DNA of 64,000 bases from Micromonospora nigra. GTDB lineage: Bacteria; Actinomycetota; Actinomycetes; Mycobacteriales; Micromonosporaceae. The notes beneath the pieces are model-generated. The model had not been told where the DNA came from and made no database searches. It saw only the letters and a list, made by a program, of their open reading frames with translations. The first letter of the stretch is position 1, and every line of letters begins with the position of its first letter. The translations under genes and the position numbers were made by a program. Below are positions 25,362-32,553 of the stretch, piece after piece. The stretch spans positions 6,102,001 through 6,166,000 of the forward strand of contig NZ_FMHT01000003.1 in the NCBI RefSeq assembly GCF_900091585.1, in the 5' to 3' direction.

Positions 25362-25981
25362 GGGAGCGCTCCTCCGTTCCGGGTGCGGTCGAACATGGTT
25401 ACGAGCGGCGCGAGGCAGTCGCGGGAAGGGTTGTGCGGGCGTCAGCCGGCCACGATGAGGGCGCGGCGACGGGGCGGGGTGTCGCGTGGACACCACGTCC
25501 GTGCGGGGCTGTGCGGCATGGGTTCGCGGGGCAGGGTCGGTGACCCTGGCGACAGGGCCCCGTCGGAAGTGCTTGCGCCCGCCGTTGATCTACGCATGTC
25601 GAGACTCCCCCGTAGAGGCTCGGATCTGCCGGCGAAGACGGCGCACGGCGATCCCGCGCAGCTCGGCTTCGGCGCGCCAACCTACCAACGGATTCGCATG
25701 CCACGGGCCCGTGAACACGCACCGTGACGTGGCCGTGTCGCACGCTCGGGCGCAGGTATTGCCGTTACGCGGAGATGTTGCTATGGCGACGCTGCGTCGC
25801 GGGCGGGAGGTGGTGCGACGCTCGGCGCCGGGCCTCCGCGAGGAGGTTCATCCCCGCCGGCTGACGTCGCGAAGCGGCACGCAACAGTGATGGACGCAGC
25901 CTCGAACAGTGATGTATTTAACTTCGTCGCATTGCGGAGTGTGAAGAACTTCCCCACTTCGAGTGGCCACCCCAATGCGAA
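25362..25981. other. 620-nt intergenic region without a supported gene
   Basis: It lies between the divergent desaturase operon and the Xer-like gene. Open frames here have no recognisable product. Its last 110 nt are clearly less GC-rich than the surroundings and contain AACAGTGATG twice (25883-25892, 25905-25914), 22 nt apart. The desaturase promoter must be in the left part. Confidence 0.5.
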
Positions 25982-26011
25982 TTTCATGCATAATATCCCT
26001 TATGCATGACA
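25982..26011 (+). repeat. Symmetric dif-like dyad over the start of the recombinase gene
   Basis: The arms ATGCATAA (25986-25993) and TTATGCAT (26000-26007) are perfect inverted repeats around a 6-bp centre TATCCC; extended to 12 bp per arm they match at 11 of 12. Size, 6-bp centre and the inner ATAA/TTAT pair are those of Xer core sites. It also covers a CATAAT -10 candidate (25989-25994) placed 7 nt before ATG 26002. It could be a recombination site, an autoregulatory operator, or both. Confidence 0.65.
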
Positions 26012-26994
26012 AACAGGACGATTCGGTGTGTCGGCTGCTGGAAGAGTTCCTGATCGCCCGGACCACCCGCAAGCCCTCCCCCCACACCCTGGCCGCCTAC
26101 CGGCGGGACCTGACCGCCGTCGCCACCCTCGCCGCCGAACTGGCCGCCCCTCCCCTCCCCCTCGACGCCCTACGGATCGGTGACCTGTCCCCCCGGCTGA
26201 TGCGGGCAGCGTTCGCCCGGTTCGCCGCTCCCCGCTCGGCGGCGTCGGTGCACCGCGCCTGGTCGACCTGGAACGGCTTCTTCTCCTTCCTGGTCGCCGA
26301 GCAGGTCGTGGCGGGCAACCCGATGCCGGCGGTGGACCGCCCACGTGCCCCGCTCCCCCAGCCCAAGCCGCTGCGCGGCGACGACACCCCGGAGCAGCTG
26401 CTGGCGGCGGTGTCACGGTCCGAGGGCCGCCAGCGTGACCCGTGGCCCGAGCGGGACGTGGCGGTGCTGGCGTTGGCCCTGTGTGCCGGGCTCCGGCTGT
26501 CGGAGCTGCTGGCGTTGCGGGTGGGTTCCCTGGCCGGTCGGCCGGGCGAGCGGCGGGTCGAGGTGGCCGGCAAGGGTGGGCGGCCCCGGGTGGTGCCGGT
26601 CGAGCCGGACCTGGACGGGGTGTTGGCGGCCTACCTGGACAGTCGGGCGCGGCGCTTCGGTGCCCGGTCGGTGCGGCCGGACTCGCCGCTGCTGGTCGAC
26701 CGGGCGGGTGAGCCGCTGCGTCGGGGCGGGCTTCAGTATCTGGTGGAGTCGTGTTACCGGCGGGCGGGTGTCACGGACCGGGTGCCGCGTGGGGCGCGGT
26801 TGCATGCGTTGCGGCACACGTTCGCGACCCGGTTGGCGGAGGACGGCGCGGGTGCGGCGGAGATCATGCGGCTGTTGGGGCACGCGTCGTTGGCGTCCTC
26901 GCAGACGTACATCGAGGTGACGGCGGGTCAGCAACGTGACGCGGTGCGCAGCATGCGTACCAACCGGGCGTTGACGGGGCTCGTGCGGCCGTGA
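26002..26994 (+). CDS. Tyrosine recombinase, XerC/XerD-like
   Basis: This 330-residue protein has an N-terminal SAM-like DNA-binding domain (about residues 8-110: FLIARTTRKPSPHTLAAYRR, HRAWSTWNGFFSFL). Its catalytic domain is complete: Arg in LCAGLRLSELLALR, Lys in VAGKGGRPRVVPV, HxxR in LHALRHTFATRL, His in LGHASLASSQ and the nucleophile Tyr in SQTYIEV. ATG 26002 is leaderless (CATAAT 7 nt upstream) and lies in a dif-like dyad; GTG 25963 would be an alternative start. It is not clear whether this is the cell's XerC/D or a separate recombinase. The stop overlaps the next start (GTGA). Confidence 0.88.
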   Translation: MHDKQDDSVCRLLEEFLIARTTRKPSPHTLAAYRRDLTAVATLAAELAAPPLPLDALRIGDLSPRLMRAAFARFAAPRSAASVHRAWSTWNGFFSFLVAEQVVAGNPMPAVDRPRAPLPQPKPLRGDDTPEQLLAAVSRSEGRQRDPWPERDVAVLALALCAGLRLSELLALRVGSLAGRPGERRVEVAGKGGRPRVVPVEPDLDGVLAAYLDSRARRFGARSVRPDSPLLVDRAGEPLRRGGLQYLVESCYRRAGVTDRVPRGARLHALRHTFATRLAEDGAGAAEIMRLLGHASLASSQTYIEVTAGQQRDAVRSMRTNRALTGLVRP

Positions 26995-28004
26995 GGGTGG
27001 GTGCGGCGCGTGCGGTGGCAGCGGCGTGGGTGCGACGGTACGCGGCGCGGGATCCCCTGGTGGAGGGGGCGTTTCTCAGTGGGTCCGTGCCGGGGTTGCC
27101 GGTGGATGCGGTCCTGCCGGTGTGGTCGGACGTGGACGTGGTGGTGGTGCGGGCGGAGCCGGCGGAGAAGGTGGGCAAGTTCGGGTGGCGGGGGGTGCTG
27201 CTGGAGGTCACGGTGGTGACCTGGGCGGAGTTGGGTTCGGCGGAGGATGTGCTGGGCTCGTGGGTGTTCGCGCCGAGCCTGCGGCGCGACGGGGTGTTGT
27301 GGGATCCGTCGGGGCGGTTGGTGGCGTTGCGGCGGCGGGTGGTGGCGGGGTTCGCCGACCCGGTGTGGGTGGCGCGGCGGTGTGCGGGGGTGCGGCAGCG
27401 CGCGGAGGTGGGGTTGCGGGCGGTGACGGACGTGGGGCCGTTGCACGCCCAGGTGTCGGGGTGGTTGTTCCCGACGTCGTTGACGGCGGTGCTGCCGCTG
27501 GTGGCGGCGGGGGTGGATCCGACGGTGCGGCGGCGGTACGTGGTGGCGGCGGAGGTGTTGGCGGCGTACGGGATGGGGGGTCGGTATCCGGCGTTGCTGT
27601 CGCTGCTGGACGGCGGTGGGGTCGGTGTGGGCGCGGTGCGGGCTCATCTGGCGGGGCTGGCGCGGGTGTTGGCGTTGGTGGCTCCGGTGGCGCGGACGCG
27701 GTTCTTCTTCAGTGGCGATCTGGCGCCGTCGGCCTGGCCGGTGGTGTTGGCGGGCAGCGCGGACCTGGTGGCGGTGGGGCGGCACCGGGAGGCGATGTTC
27801 TGGATCGTGGCGACGTACGCGCGGTGTCTGGCGGTGGTGGAGGTGGACGCGCCGGAGTTGGTGGAGGAGGTGTCGGCGTTGCTGGAGGCCGCGGTGGCGG
27901 ATCTGGGGGTGGCGTCGGCGGTGGCGCGTCGGCGGCGGGCGCTGGAGGTGTTGGCGTTTCTGCCGGGGTGGTGTGAGGAGGTGCGGGGGCTGGTGGGGCG
28001 GTGA
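26991..28004 (+). CDS. Nucleotidyltransferase-domain protein coupled to the recombinase
   Basis: This protein has 337 residues. GTG 26991 overlaps the recombinase stop (GTGA). The N-terminal quarter has the polymerase-beta-like nucleotidyltransferase signature: GAFLSGSVPGLP (the GS motif) followed by VWSDVDVVVV (DxD metal ligands, about residues 46-48), then a strand with LLEVTVV that may supply the third carboxylate. The rest is helical (about 115-337), as in aminoglycoside- and tRNA-type transferases with a helical substrate domain. The substrate is unknown. Third positions are strongly G, with many TTG leucines, matching the strand bias of this region. Confidence 0.7.
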   Translation: MRVGAARAVAAAWVRRYAARDPLVEGAFLSGSVPGLPVDAVLPVWSDVDVVVVRAEPAEKVGKFGWRGVLLEVTVVTWAELGSAEDVLGSWVFAPSLRRDGVLWDPSGRLVALRRRVVAGFADPVWVARRCAGVRQRAEVGLRAVTDVGPLHAQVSGWLFPTSLTAVLPLVAAGVDPTVRRRYVVAAEVLAAYGMGGRYPALLSLLDGGGVGVGAVRAHLAGLARVLALVAPVARTRFFFSGDLAPSAWPVVLAGSADLVAVGRHREAMFWIVATYARCLAVVEVDAPELVEEVSALLEAAVADLGVASAVARRRRALEVLAFLPGWCEEVRGLVGR

Positions 28005-28014
28005 GGTGTCGGGG

Positions 28015-28863
28015 TCAGCGGCGGGCGGCGTGCAGGGCGTTGCGGAAGAGCATGGCGACGGTGGTGGGGCCTACTCCGCCGAGGCGGGGGGTGATGGCGG
28101 CGGCGATGTCGGCGCAGCGTTCGTCGACGTCGGGTAGGAGTCGTCGGCCGGCGTAGCGGACGCCGCCGCCGATGACGACGGCGCCGGGGCGGATGTGGTG
28201 GGGCTGGATGATGCCGGGGACGCCGGCGGCGGCGATGAGGATGTCGGCGCGGCGGGTGTGCGCGGTCCAGTCGGGGACGCCGGTGTGGATGACGGTGACG
28301 GCGGCGTCGGCGGTGGGTCGTTTCTGGGTGAGCAGGAGGGCGAGGGGGCGGCCGAGGGTGGCGCCGCGGCCGAGGATGACGACGTGTCGGCCGGCGACGG
28401 GGATGTGGTGGTGGTCGAGGAGTGCTTCGATGCCGGCGGGGGTGCAGGGGGTGGGGCCGGGTAGGCCGAGGGCGAGGCGGCCCATGTTGGTCGGGTGCAT
28501 GCCGTCGACGTCCTTGTCGGGGTCGAGGTGGTGCAGGGCGCGTTCGTGGTCGAGGTGGGTGGGCAGGGGGTGTTGGAGTAGGACGCCGTGGACGTCGTGG
28601 GCGGTGTTGAACTGGTCGATGACGTGGTGCAGGTCTGCCTGGGTGGCGGTGGCGGGCAGGTGGACGTGAGGGCTGGTGAAGCCGAGTTCGGTGGCGTGGC
28701 GTTGTTTGATGCGGATGTAGCCGGCGCTGGCGTCGTCGTCGCCGACGAGGATGGTGGCGAGGCTGGGGGTGACGCCGGTGGCGCGGAGGGTGGTGACGTC
28801 GGCGGCGACCTGGGTGAGGATCTTGTCGGCGACGGGGTGGCCGGGCAGGAGTCTGGCGGGCAT
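28015..28863 (-). CDS. folD: Bifunctional methylenetetrahydrofolate dehydrogenase/cyclohydrolase
   Basis: FolD interconverts 5,10-methylene-THF and 10-formyl-THF through two steps with NADP+. The protein is 282 residues. Catalytic features are YIRIKQRHATELGF (the Y-x3-K pair), LLQHPLP (Q-x-P-L-P variant with His), DPDKDVDGMHPTN (conserved Asp) and the nucleotide loop GRGATLGRPLALLL, where the common S and V are replaced by G and L. ATG 28863 follows GAGGAG with a 4-nt gap. A ZTP riboswitch precedes it, tying its expression to the purine/folate alarmone. It converges on the nucleotidyltransferase gene, 10 nt away. Confidence 0.95.
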   Translation of the reverse strand: MPARLLPGHPVADKILTQVAADVTTLRATGVTPSLATILVGDDDASAGYIRIKQRHATELGFTSPHVHLPATATQADLHHVIDQFNTAHDVHGVLLQHPLPTHLDHERALHHLDPDKDVDGMHPTNMGRLALGLPGPTPCTPAGIEALLDHHHIPVAGRHVVILGRGATLGRPLALLLTQKRPTADAAVTVIHTGVPDWTAHTRRADILIAAAGVPGIIQPHHIRPGAVVIGGGVRYAGRRLLPDVDERCADIAAAITPRLGGVGPTTVAMLFRNALHAARR

Positions 28864-28877
28864 GGCGCTCCTCGGGG

Positions 28878-28952
28878 CGCGGGCCCAGGCGGTCGACCCG
28901 CGTGTGAGGGCTCCCCGATGGTTGTCCATCCTCCGGCCGCCGGTCGCGCGTG
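28878..28952 (-). ncRNA. ZTP (pfl) riboswitch upstream of folD
   Basis: Read on the minus strand, three conserved blocks occur in order: GCGACCGGCGG (28947-28937), GGGGAGC (28916-28910) and the hallmark CCGCCTGGGC (28892-28883). They match the pfl motif, which senses ZTP/ZMP when 10-formyl-THF is short. The 3' block ends 20 nt before the folD ATG and close to its GAGGAG, so control of ribosome access is possible. Assignment is by motif reading, not by covariance search. Confidence 0.8.
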
Positions 28953-28966
28953 CGGCCATTGTGGCA

Positions 28967-29746
28967 TCAGCCGAGGTCGACGACCAGTGGTCGGTGGTCG
29001 GAGATGGTGGACGCGGGTGTGGTGACGGCGGTGACGGGTGGTAGCTGTTCGATTCCTCGGGGGTCGGCGAGGATGTGGTCGAGTTGGATGCGGGGTTGGC
29101 CGGCGGGGTAGGTGGGGCGGCGGCCGAGTGGCTGCCAGCCGGAGATGGCGCGGGCGAGGCCGGCGGGCAGGTTGAGGTCGCCGAGCAGGATGCGGGGTGT
29201 GGGGAGGGTGCGTAGGGCGCGGACGACCTGGCGGAGTTGGTGGGCGTTCCAGCCGGGGACGAAGGACAGGTGGGTGGCGGCGACGGTGAGGGGGCCGTGG
29301 GGTGTGTCGAGGACTGCGGCGAGGACGACGCGGGGTTCGTCGCGCAGGAGGATGAGGCCGCCGTGGGGGCCGGGGATGTAGACCGGGGAGCGGACGGGGG
29401 CGGGTCGTAGGCGGGTGACCTGCCAGGTGGTGACCGGGTGGCGGGTGACGAGGCCGACGCCGTAGCAGGGTTCGCCGTGGCCGTCGTCGTCGTGGGTGAG
29501 GGGGCGGAACTGTTCGCCGGGGGTGCCGACGACGGCGGCGGCGAAGCGGTGTTCGGGGGCGTCGAGGGCGTGGGCGGCGATGGCGGTGAGGTCGTGGTGG
29601 CCGCTGCGGGTCTGGTCGCGGTCGACTTCCTGGAGGGCGAGGACGTCGGCGTCGAGGGTGGTGACGGCGGCGGCGAGGCGGTCGGGGTCGACGAGGCCAT
29701 CGGTGAGGGAGCGGCCGTGCAGCAGGTTGAACGTGGCCAGGCGCAC
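28967..29746 (-). CDS. Endonuclease/exonuclease/phosphatase (EEP) family hydrolase
   Basis: This 259-residue protein has the EEP fold motifs: LATFNLLHG (Asn), VLALQEVDRDQ (metal-binding Glu), THLSFVPGWN (His), ILLGDLNLPA (Asp-Asn pair), RIQLDHILAD and the terminal SDHRPLVVDL with the catalytic His. The family includes DNases, lipid phosphatases and sphingomyelinases; there is no signal peptide and the substrate is not evident. GTG 29746 starts at the first strand. It sits directly upstream of the ZTP riboswitch on the same strand; the riboswitch lies between it and folD. Confidence 0.85.
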   Translation of the reverse strand: MRLATFNLLHGRSLTDGLVDPDRLAAAVTTLDADVLALQEVDRDQTRSGHHDLTAIAAHALDAPEHRFAAAVVGTPGEQFRPLTHDDDGHGEPCYGVGLVTRHPVTTWQVTRLRPAPVRSPVYIPGPHGGLILLRDEPRVVLAAVLDTPHGPLTVAATHLSFVPGWNAHQLRQVVRALRTLPTPRILLGDLNLPAGLARAISGWQPLGRRPTYPAGQPRIQLDHILADPRGIEQLPPVTAVTTPASTISDHRPLVVDLG

Positions 29747-29955
29747 CGTGTCACCTTACGTGGTGGTGGCACTGTTGCCGGATGGTGAAGGTGCTGCTGT
29801 GTTCGATGTTGGTGTTCGTGGCGGTGGGGGCTGTCGGGGTGTGGGTGCGGCGTCGTCGGGGTCGGTGAGGCTGGCGGCGGGCGGAGTCGCGGGCGCCGTG
29901 GTGGGTGGTGAGGCTGGCCACAGGCGGTGCCGTGGGGGTGGGGGCGGTGGGAAGA

Positions 29956-30738
29956 ATGCCGCCCGTGGAACTGGACCCGGTGACCCTGTCGACGTTGCTT
30001 GCCGCCGCTGTGGTGGCGGGGTGGGTGGACGCGGTGGTGGGTGGTGGTGGGTTGTTGTTGTTGCCGGCGTTGTTGGTGACGGGGATGCCGCCGGCGACGG
30101 CGTTGGGGACGAACAAGCTGGCGGCGATCGCGGGGACGTCGACGGCGGCGGTGGCGTACGCGCGGCGGACGGCGGTGGACTGGGCGGTGGCGGGTCCGGC
30201 GGCGGTGGTGGCGGTGGTGTGTGCGGGGGTGGGTGCGGCGTTGGCGGGTGCGGTGCCGCCGTCGGCGTACCGGCCGGTGGTGTTGGTGGTGTTGGTGGCG
30301 GTGGCGGTGTTCGTGGTGGCGCGGCCGCGGGTGGGTGTGGTGGCGGTGCCGGGGCGGCGGACGCGGCGGCGGATGGTCGGGGCGGTGGTGGTGGCGGGGG
30401 TGGGGATCGCTCTGTACGACGGGTTGGTGGGGCCGGGGACGGGGACGTTTCTGGTGTTGGCGTTGACGGGGTTGGTGGGTGCGGACTTTCTGGGTGCTTC
30501 GGCGATGGCGAAGGTGGTGAATGCGGGGACGAATCTGGGTGCGTTGGTGGTGTTCGGGGTGACGGGGCACGTGTGGTGGTTGTTGGGTGTGGCGATGGCG
30601 GTGGGCAACGTGGTGGGGGCGCTGGTGGGGGCGCGGATGGCGTTGCGGCGGGGTGCGGGGTTCGTGCGGGTGGTGTTGTTGGTGGTGGTGTTGGCGTTGG
30701 TGGTGCGGTTGGGGTGGGCGCAGTGGGTGCAGGGGTGA
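29956..30738 (+). CDS. TSUP-family (TauE/SafE, YfcA-like) membrane transporter
   Basis: This 260-residue protein has about eight hydrophobic segments. Family features are WVDAVVGGGGLLLLPALL in the first repeat, with the ALGTNKLAAIAGTS motif, and in the second repeat GPGTGTFLVLALTGLVGADF with SAMAKVVNAGTNLGALVVF. These permeases are linked to export or uptake of sulfite, sulfoacetate or other organic anions; the substrate here is unknown. ATG 29956 is used; GTG 29965 is also possible. The gene uses TTG for many leucines and GTG for valine, an extreme of the local G/T strand bias. Confidence 0.85.
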   Translation: MPPVELDPVTLSTLLAAAVVAGWVDAVVGGGGLLLLPALLVTGMPPATALGTNKLAAIAGTSTAAVAYARRTAVDWAVAGPAAVVAVVCAGVGAALAGAVPPSAYRPVVLVVLVAVAVFVVARPRVGVVAVPGRRTRRRMVGAVVVAGVGIALYDGLVGPGTGTFLVLALTGLVGADFLGASAMAKVVNAGTNLGALVVFGVTGHVWWLLGVAMAVGNVVGALVGARMALRRGAGFVRVVLLVVVLALVVRLGWAQWVQG

Positions 30739-30760
30739 TGGTGTCGGCCGTGGGATGGAT

Positions 30761-30793
30761 GGTGCCGGCCGCGTGGTGGGGGCGGCCGGCACC
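30761..30793. terminator. Bidirectional hairpin terminator
   Basis: GGTGCCGGCCGC (30761-30772) pairs perfectly with GCGGCCGGCACC (30782-30793) around a 9-nt loop, between the convergent ends at 30738 (+) and 30811 (-). Confidence 0.7.
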
Positions 30794-30810
30794 GGGGTGT
30801 GGCGGGGTGG

Positions 30811-31425
30811 TCAGGCGTGGCGGACGATCTGGTCGTGGTCGAGGCGGGGCAGGCGGGGTTTCCAGGCGTCGGGGCCGGGGTGGCCGATGTTGACCAGGAG
30901 TAGGGATTTCCAGCCGGTGTCGGTGAAGAACTCGGTGTCGACGCCGGTGGTGTCGAAGCCGGCCATGGGGCCGGCGGCGAGGCCGGCGGCGCGGACGCCG
31001 AGGAGGAAGTAGCCGATCTGGAGGGTGGCGTTGAAGCGGGCCAGGGTGTCGCGGTCGGTGGGGTTGGCGGCGAAGTGGGCACGCATGCCGGGGCGGATCG
31101 GGTAGATGGTGTCGAGGTGTTCGTGGAAGTTGGTGTCGGCGGCGAGGACGGCGACGACGGGTGCGGTGGCGGTCTTGGCGCGGTTGCCTTCGGCGACGTG
31201 GGTGAGTAGGCGTTGGCGGTTGTCTCCGGGGCGGATGAACAGCACTCGCAGGGGTTGGGTGTTCATGGCGGTGGGTGGGTATTTGGTCAGGTCGATGATG
31301 GCGTGGAGCTGGTCATCGCTGACGGGGGTGTCGGTGAAGGTGTTGGCGGTGCGGGCTTCGGTGAACAGTTGGGCCTGGGCGTCGGGGTGCAGGGTGATCA
31401 GGTGGTCGGGCAGGACGTTGGTCAC
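30811..31425 (-). CDS. Nitroreductase family protein (RutE/HadB-like)
   Basis: This 204-residue FMN enzyme has the RutE/HadB-branch motifs: RTANTFTDTPVSDDQLHAII, YPPTAMNTQPLRVLFIR (FMN-contacting P-T-A-x-N-x-Q-P-x-R) and GVRAAGLAAGPMAGFD late in the fold, ending LPRLDHDQIVRHA. Members reduce malonic semialdehyde, nitro groups or quinones with NAD(P)H. GTG 31425 follows GAGGAG with 6 nt. It is divergent from an HxlR-type regulator 98 nt away, a common pairing in which the regulator controls the reductase in response to reactive electrophiles. Confidence 0.87.
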   Translation of the reverse strand: MTNVLPDHLITLHPDAQAQLFTEARTANTFTDTPVSDDQLHAIIDLTKYPPTAMNTQPLRVLFIRPGDNRQRLLTHVAEGNRAKTATAPVVAVLAADTNFHEHLDTIYPIRPGMRAHFAANPTDRDTLARFNATLQIGYFLLGVRAAGLAAGPMAGFDTTGVDTEFFTDTGWKSLLLVNIGHPGPDAWKPRLPRLDHDQIVRHA

Positions 31426-31511
31426 GGGTTCTCCTCGGGACACGACAGCTGGGCTTCCCGCACGATAGCAGCTAGCTTTTTAGAAGCGGCTGGTTTGCGA
31501 TGAGGGCCACG

Positions 31512-31517
31512 TATGCT
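31512..31517 (+). promoter_or_regulatory. Predicted -10 element of a leaderless promoter
   Basis: TATGCT ends 6 nt before ATG 31524, fitting transcription starting at the start codon. It favours ATG 31524 over the in-frame ATG at 31500. Confidence 0.55.
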
Positions 31518-31523
31518 GGTGTC

Positions 31524-31880
31524 ATGACGGTCCCCTCCCCGGTCGACGGTGACACCCGGGCCTGTCCCGGCGGGTTGACCCGGGCGTTCGCGTTTCTCGG
31601 CAAGCGGTGGAACGGGATGATCCTGGGCACCCTCGCGCAGGGGTCGGCCGGTTTCGCGGAGCTGACCCGGGCGTTGCCGGGGATCAGCGAGTCGGTGTTG
31701 TCCGACCGGCTGGGTGAGCTGAACCGGGTGGGTCTGGTGACCCGGACGGTGCGGCAGGGTCCGCCGCTGGGGGTCAGTTACGGCCTCACCGAGCGTGGGA
31801 CGGCACTGTTGCCGGCGCTGGATGCGCTGGCCCGCTGGGCGGACGAGAACCTGCCCGCCGAGGGGCCGGAGGGCTGCTGA
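31524..31880 (+). CDS. HxlR-family winged-helix regulator
   Basis: This 118-residue DNA-binding protein has the HxlR pattern: ACPGGLTRAFAFLGKRWNGM (first Cys near the N-terminus, then the G-K-R-W helix), FAELTRALPGISESVLSDRL (recognition helix region) and LNRVGLVTRTVRQGPPLGVSYGL (the wing), with a closing WADENLP. The N-terminal Cys, in the usual redox- or aldehyde-sensing position of the family, is present. It is transcribed divergently from the nitroreductase, which is its likely target. Confidence 0.88.
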   Translation: MTVPSPVDGDTRACPGGLTRAFAFLGKRWNGMILGTLAQGSAGFAELTRALPGISESVLSDRLGELNRVGLVTRTVRQGPPLGVSYGLTERGTALLPALDALARWADENLPAEGPEGC

Positions 31881-32037
31881 GAGGCCGGAGGGCTGCTGAG
31901 CGCCGCGACGGCGAAGCCCTGCCGGGTGCTGGTCGCCCTGCCGCGCTTGGCTCCGGTGCGGCCGCGGGCCTGCCGGCTGGGGCACGTCGGCCGGCGGCAA
32001 GCTCCTCGCGGGCCCGGTCCGCCCGGCGGGCGGCGGG

Positions 32038-32544
32038 TCAGTGGCGGCGGGGTGAGTCGAAGCGGCCGGCGCGGATCTCCCGCAGTGCGCGGCGGCGGGT
32101 GTCGCCGCGCAGCGTGTCGACGTAGAGACGTCCGTCGAGGTGGTCGGTCTCGTGTTGCAGGGCGCGGGCGAGGAAGCCGTGGCCGGAGATGGTGAGCGGT
32201 TCGCCGTGCTGGTCGAAGCCGTGGGCGGTGGCGTGCAGGGCGCGGGGGGTCGGGAAGTACATCCCGGGGATGGACAGGCAGCCCTCCTCGTCGTCCTGTA
32301 GCTCGGCCGACAGTTCGAGGGTGGGGTTGACCAGGTGACCGCGGTGGCCGTCGGCGTCGTAGACGAACACGCGGGCGGCCACGCCGATCTGGGGGGCGGC
32401 GACACCGGCGCGGCCGGGGGCACCGAGCAGGGTGTCCATCAGGTCGGTGACCAGGGCCCGCAGTTCGGCGTCGAAGCTGGTCACCGGGTCGCAGGGACTG
32501 CGCAGCACGGCGTCGCCGATGATCCGGATGTCCCGCATGGTCAT
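32038..32544 (-). CDS. def: Peptide deformylase
   Basis: This 168-residue metalloenzyme removes the formyl group from the initiator methionine of new proteins. All three motifs are present: GVAAPQIG (motif 1), EGCLSIPG (motif 2, metal-ligand Cys) and QHETDHLDG (motif 3, HExxH with two metal-ligand His). ATG 32544 gives MTMRDIRIIGDAVL, the usual first strand; ATG 32538 is possible. Spacing to the TetR gene upstream on the same strand is 9 nt, so they may share a transcript. Confidence 0.94.
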   Translation of the reverse strand: MTMRDIRIIGDAVLRSPCDPVTSFDAELRALVTDLMDTLLGAPGRAGVAAPQIGVAARVFVYDADGHRGHLVNPTLELSAELQDDEEGCLSIPGMYFPTPRALHATAHGFDQHGEPLTISGHGFLARALQHETDHLDGRLYVDTLRGDTRRRALREIRAGRFDSPRRH

Positions 32545-32553
32545 GGTGGCAGT

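Noticed and set aside
25486..25890. Small coding frames in the gap before the Xer-like gene
   Set aside because: Composition lacks the codon-position bias of neighbours and no motif or ribosome site is convincing.
21000..26500. Replication origin at the change of strand composition
   Set aside because: No dnaA, dnaN or clustered DnaA boxes; the dif-like 28-mer argues for the terminus. Polarity of bias in this genus needs the whole chromosome.
28864..30792. An open frame on - running upstream of folD through the EEP hydrolase and the TSUP gene
   Set aside because: The upstream part is His/Pro/Arg-rich shadow sequence, overlaps genes with clear motifs, and crosses the ZTP riboswitch.
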